From Methanoregulaceae archaeon (GTDB lineage: Archaea > Halobacteriota > Methanomicrobia > Methanomicrobiales > Methanospirillaceae): a stretch of DNA of 64,000 nt. A program made the translations under genes and the position numbers. The notes under the pieces are model-generated. The model saw only the letters and a list, made by a program, of their open reading frames with translations. It ran no database searches and was not told where the DNA came from. Location of the stretch: NCBI GenBank assembly GCA_015660885.1, contig JACTUB010000007.1:41454-105453 (forward strand), in the 5' to 3' direction. Shown piece after piece: positions 9,333 to 17,218 of this stretch; position 1 is the stretch's first letter; each line of letters begins with the position of its first letter.

Positions 9333-9620
9333 TCAGGGTTTCTTTTTTAAGACGCGTTCGAGCCAGTCCCCCATAAAGGCTCCAACAATAAAGATGATCA
9401 CGAAAATGATAATTACGATAAAAATGCCAAACACTCCAAGGAAACCGACACCGATGCTCATGCCTCCGGGAACAAGGAGCATCGAGACGAGCACGAAAAT
9501 AATCCCCAGAACGATACCGACAATCGCCCCATTCCTGAGGATGCCCGTAAGATCTTCCTTTCCACGGTGAAAAAAGCCAAATGCTATACCGATAATGAAA
9601 GTCAGCAGTTCAAACCACAT
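9333..9620 (-). CDS. Small three-helix membrane protein, paralog 2
   Basis: The 95-residue protein starts MWFELLTFIIGIAFGFFHRG and mirrors the neighbouring protein at 8738-9019 along its whole length. They share about two thirds of their residues by eye. Three hydrophobic helices end with GDWLERVLKKKP. The two genes are a tandem duplication separated by 313 bp, each with its own upstream region, so they may be expressed under different conditions. No function can be assigned. Confidence 0.72.
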   Translation of the reverse strand: MWFELLTFIIGIAFGFFHRGKEDLTGILRNGAIVGIVLGIIFVLVSMLLVPGGMSIGVGFLGVFGIFIVIIIFVIIFIVGAFMGDWLERVLKKKP

Positions 9621-9821
9621 GCAGTTACTCCCGAGTAAAACCAGTATTGCATCTAACAACTAAATAGGTTCCGGAAGTGACGTCATATCTTCCCGTAATC
9701 CGAAGAAATGAACCACAAAGACTCGATCTCTGCAATTTGGAGAGCAGTTGGTTGTCGTCAGAAAAAGAACCCACGGGTTTCTTAATAAAAAGAGATAAAA
9801 TTAGGAATTGCCGGAAAAGAT

Positions 9822-9992
9822 CTATTCCGGTTCGATCTTCCGTGCTTTCGTTTCCGGTCTGGGCTCTTTCTTGGACACCTTAAGCTCCGGAACTCCTTCC
9901 TTCATCGTCCCTTCAACGTTTGCGGGATCGACTTCTTCGGGGAAGGAGACGGAGCGTTCAAATGCTGAATATGCCCTCCCGGTGGAGATAAT
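9822..9992 (-). pseudogene. 3' fragment of an Hsp20/alpha-crystallin small heat-shock gene
   Basis: The last 56 codons of a minus-strand frame read as the C-terminal half of an archaeal Hsp20: RAYSAFERSVSFPEEVD, then VEGTMKEGVPELKVSKKEP and a KARKIEPE tail. This corresponds to the beta-strand with the G-V-L motif, here GVPEL with the central hydrophobic residue changed to Pro, plus the charged tail. Upstream of 9993 the frame is unrelated AT-rich sequence and overlaps the next gene, so the N-terminal two thirds are missing. It cannot make a functional alpha-crystallin domain. Confidence 0.75.
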
Positions 9993-10036
9993 GCTTCTTT
10001 TAGATCCTCTTGAAAATGAAAAAGAAAAATAATATT

Positions 10037-10909
10037 TTATGTTAAAGTCCAATTTGTTTCCTGTCCGATCGAAACAATGTGTGGTTCGGGAAAAACGTAA
10101 TTCCTTACCAGAATCCAATCTACTTTTATTCCTCCGGTCTCTGTGTATTGATACAGAGATTGTATCGCAATATGATATTCCGTTAACCTGACTTCCCCGA
10201 TTTTCCAATCATCGGTCTGGTTTTCTATAGATACCTCCGATGAATTAAAAAGTCCTTTTACTTTCATTTCACAAACTCTAACGAAAATATTTATTGCTGT
10301 CAAATCTTTTGGGCCTGTGGCCGTCATATACAACCCAAGAGCATTCATGTAATGTGCGGTCGCATTTTCAAAATCCGCTTCATTATAATAAGAATCTCCC
10401 AATAATTTTTCTATAAAGGCTTTATTTGTATATAGGGGTTCTATTTCAAGCAAAATCAATCTGGCATCACTTGTTTTATTTAAGCCAATTAATGCCGCAG
10501 ATTTCCCGATTTTTGATTCCATATTACTAGGATTTTTAATTAAAGCAAGATCAAAATGATTTAAACTTGTATTAAAATCTCCATGCGTTAAACTCGAAAT
10601 TCCCAGCGAATAATCGTCTGATTTGTTTAGATATTCAAGCATTCTGATTGCTTGATCGTATGTAAATCCAAATCGTGTTAAAAAATAATTGTTTCTTAAG
10701 GTATCAGTCATTCCGACAGTATTTACTTCGTATACTGCAAGTAAAATTTCATTTTTATTTAGCAGACCGTTTTTATTAATATCTTCTTTCGCCTGAGCTA
10801 ATTGGTTCGACGCATCCCACAAAGCAAACACACTGAAAATTCCAAAAATAATACTTCCTATTGCAAGAGCAAGCATAATCCAATCAAAAGTTCTCATTTT
10901 GGTATCCAT
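10037..10909 (-). CDS. Membrane-anchored TPR-like protein, AT-rich gene
   Basis: Residues about 8-30 form one membrane segment (IMLALAIGSIIFGIFSVFALW). The rest is predicted extracytoplasmic or cytoplasmic with tandem helical repeats at about 95-195: YSLGISSLTHGDFNTSLNHF and GDSYYNEADFENATAHYMNAL have the W/L-G-Y-A-F-P spacing of tetratricopeptide repeats. The gene is far more AT-rich than its neighbours (many AAA and AAT codons), a sign of horizontal origin or relaxed composition. It lies directly next to a truncated Hsp20 gene. A scaffold role is inferred from TPR; partner unknown. Confidence 0.75.
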   Translation of the reverse strand: MDTKMRTFDWIMLALAIGSIIFGIFSVFALWDASNQLAQAKEDINKNGLLNKNEILLAVYEVNTVGMTDTLRNNYFLTRFGFTYDQAIRMLEYLNKSDDYSLGISSLTHGDFNTSLNHFDLALIKNPSNMESKIGKSAALIGLNKTSDARLILLEIEPLYTNKAFIEKLLGDSYYNEADFENATAHYMNALGLYMTATGPKDLTAINIFVRVCEMKVKGLFNSSEVSIENQTDDWKIGEVRLTEYHIAIQSLYQYTETGGIKVDWILVRNYVFPEPHIVSIGQETNWTLT

Positions 10910-11006
10910 TGATTACAATGGTTATATTGTTATAAAATAAAAATTGCTCAATAGATTGTGATTTTTTACAAATAATTTTCAATAATAATTCCAAAAGATG
11001 CCCATA

Positions 11007-11192
11007 TTATTGAAAGAATTGACATCCACACGAAATTTGGGAAAAAACAACCAAAACCACAAAAATTTCCAATAACGAGGATCCCCAAATAAGAAATACA
11101 CTGAATACTCCGAAAGTTGTTGCAATTTTTTCTTGCCACATTTTAATCCATTTCAGATAATGACACGATGTCATTTTATACCTTTCTTGCAA
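11007..11192 (-). pseudogene. AT-rich membrane-segment fragment, possible frameshifted small gene
   Basis: The 61-codon frame encodes IATTFGVFSVFLIWGSSLLE, which resembles the membrane anchor of the neighbouring TPR-like protein (IIFGIFSVFALWDASN). After this the frame turns Cys-rich and ends, but another frame continues about 10960-11040 with a second hydrophobic segment (FVWMSILSIIWASFGIII). This suggests a frameshifted two-helix protein or a decayed duplicate of the TPR protein's N-terminus. Weakly supported. Confidence 0.3.
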
Positions 11193-11338
11193 GTCCCGTC
11201 ATGCAACAGAACCTGTTGGTCGGTTCTGATAAAATGACGGGGCTTCGAGACTTGGAAAGCGGCGTGCACCATAGAAGGGAGTATTCTGGTCGGATCAGTT
11301 ACTGCTGATCCCGATCCAGATATTCGATCTCCCTCAGA

Positions 11339-11467
11339 CCCGGAACCTATCTGGTAGATGTAAGGCACCAGGGAATTGGCGGAACTCAAGATCTGCCAAA
11401 GACCGTCACCATCCGTGCAGGGAAAACGGTGCGGCTCGACATCTCCGTTGATACGCGCATCCGGTGA
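11339..11467 (+). pseudogene. 3' remnant of a secreted-type domain gene
   Basis: Forty-two codons on the plus strand before a TGA read PGTYLVDVRHQGIGG, then LPKTVTIRAGKTVRLDISVD. This looks like the end of an Ig-like or carboxypeptidase-regulatory beta-sandwich domain, as found in methanogen cell-surface proteins. Upstream, fragments of similar character appear in other frames (around 11280-11338), so the 5' part is lost or frameshifted. There is no start codon. It borders the AT-rich block on its right side. Confidence 0.4.
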
Positions 11468-11541
11468 TCCCGGTCGCAATTTTCTGATTGATCCCCCGGT
11501 GAACCATATCATGCACAGGAACCCTGCACCTGTCAGGACAC

Positions 11542-12348
11542 TCAGCAGAAGTCTTCAGTGATATACACCTTGTCGTCAGATGCGATTGCGACACCGATAC
11601 CTTCGCGATCAAATGTCGGGGTCAGGATATTTTCCCGGTGCCCGGAGCTGTTCATCCATCCGGCGACCGTGATTTGGGCAATCTCCTCGGGCGAGTTCCA
11701 GTCATACACCGTCTCACCGTTGCTGTAATACGTGACAGAAGAATAGAGGTTGTTCTGGAAGAGATTTTCCGCAATACCGTACGTATAGTACGAACCGTAT
11801 TCTTTTCTGCAGCTGTAACCGGCAGCAGTTCCCCGGTCTGTCGGGTTCTCCCCCGCCAGGTTCACGTGGGAGAAATAATTCTGTGTCGCCATATCCTCGC
11901 TGTGCTCCTTCGCAATATCGGCAAGCGCCGGATCAAAACTCACGGCTGCAAGGCCCTCGGCAGTCCTCTGCTGGTTGATCAACTCGTGCACCCGCTGCTC
12001 CAGTACAGTGGTTGAGATTGTATAAGGATCAAGTGCCGATGATTCTGCTGCAACGGTTATCCGGGGAGTTGTGGGGTTTATGGATTTTTTTGCAGGAGCG
12101 GGTGCAGGTATAGTGGTTTTTATAGTTGTCTGCGTTGGCGAAGGAGAGGGTGCCAGGATTATTCTGGTAACATGGGCCGGAGAAGTCGTACAGGCAAGAG
12201 AACCAACCGGAGTTTCCATGGGAAGTTGTCCTGCCGTTGCCGGAGGGAAACCGGGCCATGGGATCGTACCGGTGAAGAGTAAAACCAGGACAAGTACAAT
12301 ACCACCACCAAGCATGCTGATAATTATGGGGAGGGAAAGCTGTCGCAT
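11542..12348 (-). CDS. Secreted CAP-domain (SCP/PR-1) protein with N-terminal membrane anchor
   Basis: An N-terminal hydrophobic segment (residues about 6-27) acts as signal or anchor, followed by a Pro/Thr-rich linker to about residue 115. The C-terminal 150 residues are a CAP domain: VHELINQQRTAEGL, HSEDMATQNYFSH, GENPTDRG, AENLF and the signature NSSGHRENIL. The conserved His and Glu of the CAP cavity are present. CAP proteins are extracellular; archaeal members have no established activity. Full length, single gene. Confidence 0.88.
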   Translation of the reverse strand: MRQLSLPIIISMLGGGIVLVLVLLFTGTIPWPGFPPATAGQLPMETPVGSLACTTSPAHVTRIILAPSPSPTQTTIKTTIPAPAPAKKSINPTTPRITVAAESSALDPYTISTTVLEQRVHELINQQRTAEGLAAVSFDPALADIAKEHSEDMATQNYFSHVNLAGENPTDRGTAAGYSCRKEYGSYYTYGIAENLFQNNLYSSVTYYSNGETVYDWNSPEEIAQITVAGWMNSSGHRENILTPTFDREGIGVAIASDDKVYITEDFC

Positions 12349-12371
12349 TTTCTTTATTCCTCTTGTATCGT

Positions 12372-12695
12372 CTACCTGCTCAATGCAAGGAAGAGAAACA
12401 CCAGCATGAGGATAACCACAATCGCGATCATAACCTTCAGCCAGGGAATTCCTTCACGCGGTCTGGTTGTTTGCTCGCGCCGGGATCCTGTACCGTATCC
12501 ACCTCCTGTTGCTGTGGCAGTCCCGCCCCTTCCATACGATATCCCAACACCAGGAGCGGGTTTTTTCTTCCACGAAGCAATACCCGTGCACTGGTGTTCG
12601 GGCGGCAGCCGGCACTCAGGGCAGAATGTTCCTCCGCAGTGCTGGCAGGTGAAGGGAAGGGTACATTCACTGCCGCAGTAATCACAGTGTGGCAT
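12372..12695 (-). CDS. AN1-type zinc-finger protein with C-terminal membrane segment
   Basis: Residues 4-36 carry the AN1 finger: CDYCGSEC, then FTCQHCGGTFCPEC, then PPEHQC, supplying the Cys/His ligands for two zinc ions. A Gly/Arg-rich linker follows, and the last 25 residues are a single membrane helix (LKVMIAIVVILMLVFLFLAL). It is thus a tail-anchored cytoplasmic zinc finger of 107 residues, an architecture common in Methanomicrobiales. The role is unknown. It lies 23 bp downstream of the CAP gene's start, on the same strand. Confidence 0.82.
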   Translation of the reverse strand: MPHCDYCGSECTLPFTCQHCGGTFCPECRLPPEHQCTGIASWKKKPAPGVGISYGRGGTATATGGGYGTGSRREQTTRPREGIPWLKVMIAIVVILMLVFLFLALSR

Positions 12696-12782
12696 GAAAG
12701 AACAATGTGTTTTTTTAAATTAATACCTGCGATGCCGGGGGGCGCATTGCTCATGGTGTTTGAAAAATCAAAAAGGAGAATA

Positions 12783-13382
12783 TCAGAAAATGATGTCCTC
12801 TTTGGGGAACCTGATCTTCGGCATAGGTTTGTCGGCAGCATACCCGACAGGACAGAGCATCACCGGGACGAGGGGCGCCGGTATCCTGAGAATACGGATG
12901 TATTCTTTCGGGTCAAAACCACCCATCGGACAGGAGTCAAATCCCAGTGCTTTTGTGCCGTTGAGTGCATTTCCAAGCGCGAGATATGTCTGTGCCTGCG
13001 ACCATGCAAGTTTCTGTTCCGGCGGCATTTTTCCGGTAAAATCCCGGGCCATGCCGATCACCATTTTCTTTACCTCTTCAGGAGCTCCCTGTTTTTGCAG
13101 AAGGATCCCGAGCCTGCGGATCAGTCCCTCGTAATCGGGGTCTGCACAGAAGACCAGCAGGTGAGAACAGGTGGTGACCTGTTCCTGGTTATTTGTTGCC
13201 GGACGGAGTTGTTCTTTAACGTTCTGATCCGTGACGACCTTGATCTTCCAGGGCTGAAGATTCAGGGCTGATGGCGCAAACCGCACGAGCTCCAGAAGCT
13301 CACTGATCTTGTCTTCGCTGATCTTTCTGCCATCAAACTTTTTCGTTGCATATCGCTGTATAACAATATCCTTGAACTGCAT
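12783..13382 (-). CDS. Nitroreductase family protein (FMN-dependent)
   Basis: The 199-residue protein has the nitroreductase layout: IQRYATKKFDGRKI (FMN phosphate and ring contacts), FAPSALNLQPWKI (active-site loop), a central helix with ALGNALNGTKALGFDSCPMGGFD, and the C-terminal PVMLCPVGYAADKPMPKIRFP. The family reduces nitro, quinone or other electrophilic compounds with NAD(P)H or another donor. It is a single gene and the physiological substrate is unknown. Confidence 0.87.
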   Translation of the reverse strand: MQFKDIVIQRYATKKFDGRKISEDKISELLELVRFAPSALNLQPWKIKVVTDQNVKEQLRPATNNQEQVTTCSHLLVFCADPDYEGLIRRLGILLQKQGAPEEVKKMVIGMARDFTGKMPPEQKLAWSQAQTYLALGNALNGTKALGFDSCPMGGFDPKEYIRILRIPAPLVPVMLCPVGYAADKPMPKIRFPKEDIIF

Positions 13383-13746
13383 TTTTTGAACACTCCTATT
13401 CGTATGCGGTTATCTCTTGGCCTGATATTTATAGGTACATAGTATTCACCCACACAGAGTTGGACTTTTCCTGCAATCCCTGCCATACAGATGCTGATGA
13501 AGAGAAAGAAAATGCAGGTGGTGATCCTCCTGATAGATACGGGCTGCTGCAAAGGGAACCACCGCTACCTGTGCCGTATTTTTTCTGTCGGTGGACTGAT
13601 CCAGATTTCCGGCATACGCTTCCCGTGATACGCCATGTGTTGCTGTGGATGAATAATCCAAGATCGGTTCATCTAGTTTCCTGCAGGATTTTTCTTTTGG
13701 TTACGAGCGAAATAAATCCTGACTTTCGTTTAAAAAGAACAGATTT
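13383..13746. other. Intergenic stretch without a supported gene
   Basis: This 364-bp stretch lies between the nitroreductase start and a pseudogene. A minus-strand frame near 13480-13552 encodes one hydrophobic segment but has no partner sequence and no ribosome site. The nitroreductase promoter is presumably within 13383-13440 (A/T-rich TATTTATAGG on the plus strand at about 13425). Nothing else is recognised. Confidence 0.35.
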
Positions 13747-14152
13747 TTACTTCCATTCCCACAATCAGACATGCGTGTTGTCCCTGGCATCGACGTCATA
13801 TTCATAGACAACAGCGGTACCGTTGAGAAGACCCCATTTCAGGGATGGGCTCTCCATGTACAGCACTCCCCGCCAGACGAGCAACGGTCCATTCGTCATC
13901 TTCGCCGTCCCGGTTCGCCCGTTAACATGCCATCTCACCGCTCATTGACCTGACAGCTCCCTGACCTTCGCCGTACAGGACCTCCGGTGCTGTCATCATC
14001 GACCAATAGGTTGCCATGTCGATCGCATCGACACCGAGGAACTTCCCGGTCTGTTTGAATGAGACTTCAATCTTCGGTCCGCCCGCGAGGATATCAATCA
14101 CCCGGTACCCGGTAATTTTTCCCCTGAATTCCCCGATAATATCGCCTAACAT
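13747..14152 (-). pseudogene. Frameshifted gene for a small uncharacterised beta-rich protein
   Basis: From the ATG at 14152, which has a strong upstream GGAGGAAC, the frame encodes MLGDIIGEFRGKITGYRV through GQGAVRSMSGEM, then stops (13922-13924). The protein continues in another frame from about 13932: WHVNGRTGTAKMTNGPLLVW, GVLYMESPSLKWGLLNG, VYEYDVDARDNTHV. That frame meets TGA at 13765-13767 and then LWEWK and a final TAA (13747-13749). So one frameshift near 13931 and one in-frame stop break an otherwise coherent protein of about 130 residues. I recognise the pattern from methanogen genomes but cannot name a function. Confidence 0.72.
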
Positions 14153-14356
14153 GATTTTTGTTCCTCCTTTTTTGTGAGACAAGTCCGACGTGGACCCGGT
14201 TTGCCCATCCTGGAACGTCCGCACCCGTGCGTACGGTGCCCGGTTTTCCGGGCTTGTCCGGGTGTAACGGGTTCCCCTTATGATTTATATCAGGTTCGGT
14301 GATACGGATGCCAGGCGACCAACCCTTATGTGACAAAAAACCAAACGCTTATGATC

Positions 14357-14740
14357 ATGAGCCGCTATCAAAACGGTGATGTCATCCTCGTATCCATAGC
14401 CATCGACTCCCGGAGCGATGCGAAGATCCGGCCCGCTGTCGTCGTCCGCACAGCCGATGATCGCGATCTTGAGGTCTGCCCGATCAGCAGCAAACCGGCA
14501 ACAGATACACCCTGCATACCTATTTCACTTGGCGATTTTTCAGACGGGGGACTCGATCTTTTCAGTGAAAGTTATGTTCTGACTTCGCGGGTTCGCAGGA
14601 TCCCGTTCGGCAAGGTCGCAGGGAAACGGGGGCGGCTCACCGAGGAGACCACCACGGCTGTCCTGGCCCGGGTGACGCAGTCACAACTGCCTTACAGCGG
14701 CGGTACGAAAAACAACAGACACCCGGGAGCGAGGAAATAA
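14357..14740 (+). CDS. PemK/MazF-like protein
   Basis: The sequence YQNGDVILVSIAIDSRSDAKIRPAVVVRTADDRDLEVCPISSKPA is the N-terminal SH3-like barrel of the MazF/PemK family (GDxxxV, KxRPAVVV). The C-terminal half contains SYVLTSRVRRIPFGKVAGKRG, equivalent to the strand and helix that follow in MazF. MazF toxins are sequence-specific endoribonucleases, but no antitoxin gene is visible upstream (14153-14356 has none), so this may be a solitary or domesticated member. The start is uncertain: ATG at 14351 or 14357, or GTG at 14330. Confidence 0.7.
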   Translation: MSRYQNGDVILVSIAIDSRSDAKIRPAVVVRTADDRDLEVCPISSKPATDTPCIPISLGDFSDGGLDLFSESYVLTSRVRRIPFGKVAGKRGRLTEETTTAVLARVTQSQLPYSGGTKNNRHPGARK

Positions 14741-14834
14741 TCAATGCCGACGGTTTTACCGTATGCGTCAGATATCTTGCCGCCCGGTTCATGACATCAG
14801 TATGCTTATTATCCGGAGCGGTGAGGTTCTTTCG

Positions 14835-16367
14835 ATGAATATTGCAAACAGCCTGAACGAGATCGAAACACAGGTTGGAAGACTATCCCCCATGCAGAAA
14901 TTCCTTCTTGGCACGGATGGGTCGGTCACCCAGATTCTGGAAGCAATCACGGGCAAACAAGTCGTTATCCAAACACGGGTGCAAAAAATCATCCCTGCCG
15001 ATCCTGTTATCGCTGAACGTCTCGGGATCGGGCAGGGTGACCCGGTCAATTACCGTATTGTCGAGATCAAGACACTGGCAGGCGGTGAAGTGTTGATCTA
15101 TGCGGTATCGCATACACCCATTGGACGGCTTTCCCCGGAATTCAGGGATGACCTGATGAAAGCAGATATTCCTATCGGAAGAATTATCCAGAACCACCGG
15201 ATTGAGGCACGACGCGAGATACTGGATGCCTGGGTATCACCTGCAACAGATGAAGTGGGCAGGATATTTTCCATCGGGAAACACGAACCGCTGCTTAGCC
15301 GCCAGTACCGGATAATCCATGACAGTGAGCCGTTGATCTTTATTGAAGAGCAGTTTCCCTATAACAGGTTCCTTGATGAACGCCGCGTAGTAGTACAGAC
15401 ACCATCACGGCTCCATATGACGCTCATCGATATGCATGGCGGATCCGGTCGGGTCGACGGCGGTGTCGGGATAACCCTTGACGAACCGGGTATTCTCCTC
15501 GAGATGTGCGCGAACCCGGAACTCGAAGTGAAAGGGTGCGACAGCGTGACACGGGACCGTGTCATAGATACCGCACAGAAAGTGCTGGAGGGATTGCGGA
15601 TAGGTGGAAGCGTATCTGTTACCATGCGGGAAAACGTTCCTTCCCATATCGGACTGGGAAGCGGATCCCAGGTTATGCTCGCAACCGCCCGGGGGATCGC
15701 CGAAGTCTATGGCAGGTTAATTGCGGTAAAAGACCTTGCATTCCTTATCGGTCGCGGCGGAACATCCGGAATCGGAACCGCCGCGTTTGAATTCGGGGGT
15801 TTCATCATTGATGGCGGTCATGCGTTCGGGCAGGGCCGTGAGAAGTACGGGTTCAGGCCTTCCTCAGCTTCCGCGGGCGTAAGGCCACCACCTGTTATTG
15901 CACGTCATATGTTTCCTTCCGACTGGCGCATCCTGCTGGCCACTCCCCGCCTTCCCGCGGGTGCGTGTGGTAGTAAAGAGATGGATATCTTCAGAACCCA
16001 CTGCCCGGTCCCGGTTGACGAGGTGCAGGCACTCTGCCACGAGATCCTGATGCGGATGCTCCCGGGCATCGTCGAGAAGGATCTCGACCTGTTCGGTTCA
16101 TCGATCAATACGATCCAGGGTCTCGGGTTCAAGAAAGTCGAACTGGGCCTGCAACCGGACACCATCCCGGCACTGATTGAAACGGTGCGTTCAGCGGGTG
16201 CAGCGGGAGCCGGCATGAGCTCGTTCGGTCCCACCATCTACGCGATCGGGGATTCAGACATGCGGGAAATACAACGGGCAGCCCAGGTATTCATGAATGA
16301 GCATGGTGGCGGAACAACCCTGATCACTTCTGCCCGGAACAGCGGGGCGCTTGTGAGAGTCGTGTAA
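14835..16367 (+). CDS. Fusion of chorismate lyase-like (DUF98) domain and beta-RFAP synthase
   Basis: Residues about 1-185 match the archaeal DUF98/UbiC-like chorismate pyruvate-lyase fold: QKFLLGTDGSVTQILEAITG, VNYRIVEIKT, TPIGRLSPEFRDDL, ending LIFIEEQFP. Residues about 190-510 are beta-ribofuranosylaminobenzene 5'-phosphate synthase, a GHMP-type protein: VVVQTPSRLHMTLIDMHG, GGVGITLDEP, VPSHIGLGSGSQVMLATA and GAGMSSFGPTIYAI. The first would form 4-hydroxybenzoate from chorismate. The second condenses an aromatic acid with PRPP in methanopterin synthesis. The ATG at 14835 follows GTGAGG at 14821-14826. It lies 94 bp after the MazF-like gene. Confidence 0.88.
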   Translation: MNIANSLNEIETQVGRLSPMQKFLLGTDGSVTQILEAITGKQVVIQTRVQKIIPADPVIAERLGIGQGDPVNYRIVEIKTLAGGEVLIYAVSHTPIGRLSPEFRDDLMKADIPIGRIIQNHRIEARREILDAWVSPATDEVGRIFSIGKHEPLLSRQYRIIHDSEPLIFIEEQFPYNRFLDERRVVVQTPSRLHMTLIDMHGGSGRVDGGVGITLDEPGILLEMCANPELEVKGCDSVTRDRVIDTAQKVLEGLRIGGSVSVTMRENVPSHIGLGSGSQVMLATARGIAEVYGRLIAVKDLAFLIGRGGTSGIGTAAFEFGGFIIDGGHAFGQGREKYGFRPSSASAGVRPPPVIARHMFPSDWRILLATPRLPAGACGSKEMDIFRTHCPVPVDEVQALCHEILMRMLPGIVEKDLDLFGSSINTIQGLGFKKVELGLQPDTIPALIETVRSAGAAGAGMSSFGPTIYAIGDSDMREIQRAAQVFMNEHGGGTTLITSARNSGALVRVV

Positions 16368-16409
16368 GTTGGTAAAAAAATAGATTGTAACAACGGTTAC
16401 CGGAAATGC

Positions 16410-16919
16410 CTATAATTCTTTCTGCATCCAGATTATATCGAACGGTTCACCGAATTTCATGCCGGCGCTATGCAGCCTGCCCACTTCAGTAAACTTATGA
16501 CGCTTATGAAAATGGATACTTGTGGTATTTTTTGAAGCCATGTTTGCGACAAGCGAGGTCATTTCCAATTTTTTCGCCTCGATCGTGAGCTGTTCAAGAA
16601 GTCTGTTCCCGAGACCCTTCCCCGTGAATTCCGGCAGGATGAAATAGGTGAGCATCCCCGTTGCCATAAAGGCAGGGAATGGCAGGACCGGTTTAATGAG
16701 CCCGAAACCCACGATACGGGTCTTTTGTTCGAGGATGAAGAACGCGAGTGTTCCCTCGCGTAAGAATCCGAAGAACCGCTCGTTGACTGGCATTTCCGGG
16801 TATGCTGCATAGCTGGTTGCTGCATAGTAGTTGAAAATGGCAATAACAGCGTCGCGATCGCTGTCGAGAACTTCACGGATAATTACTTCTCCATCGAGGT
16901 GCTGCTTCTCATTGTTCAT
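16410..16919 (-). CDS. GNAT-family N-acetyltransferase (phosphinothricin acetyltransferase-like)
   Basis: The 169-residue protein shows the GNAT fold. IREVLDSDRDAVIAIFNYYAATSYAAYPEMPV is the N-terminal helix pair, and motif A with acetyl-CoA pyrophosphate loop reads ILPEFTGKGLGNRLLEQL. The C-terminal strand with HKRHKFTEVGRLHSAGMKFG is typical of the Pat/Bar-like subgroup, which acetylates small amines. The substrate is unknown. It converges with the RFAP synthase fusion gene, 42 bp away. Confidence 0.82.
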   Translation of the reverse strand: MNNEKQHLDGEVIIREVLDSDRDAVIAIFNYYAATSYAAYPEMPVNERFFGFLREGTLAFFILEQKTRIVGFGLIKPVLPFPAFMATGMLTYFILPEFTGKGLGNRLLEQLTIEAKKLEMTSLVANMASKNTTSIHFHKRHKFTEVGRLHSAGMKFGEPFDIIWMQKEL

Positions 16920-17218
16920 CCAAAAACTCCGGAATTGTACATGGTTATGGCAAGGATTCTTCTATTTTTGGGGGAAGGAAGAGATCCGTTGTCATTGTCT
17001 GATACTGTATCTGGCGGATAAAAAATGGCATGATTTATGCAAACCATTGAAATGCACCCGGATATTCCGGACGATGGGAATACGCAGCTGGATGAGCGTG
17101 GGGGTGCGGGGGTCTCTCACGCACATGAGATGAACCGGGAACAGCTATTCATAAAAAAAAGAGACTTTTTCTGAGTTATAAGACAGGGAAAAAGAAAAAA
17201 AATAGTAGGGGAAACGTC

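Noticed and set aside
12363..13271. 302-codon plus-strand frame
   Set aside because: It lies opposite the AN1-finger and nitroreductase genes, both well supported; composition is that of an antisense frame.
13460..13807. Open frames on both strands between nitroreductase and the frameshifted gene
   Set aside because: No conserved-looking sequence, and the right part overlaps the pseudogene at 13747-14152 read on the other strand.
14153..14356. Antitoxin gene upstream of the MazF-like gene
   Set aside because: No open frame of suitable length on the plus strand; the region holds the divergent ribosome site and promoter of the pseudogene at 13747-14152.
17037..17174. 45-codon plus-strand frame between the GNAT and ABC genes
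   Set aside because: No ribosome site and no familiar pattern; length is within chance expectation.
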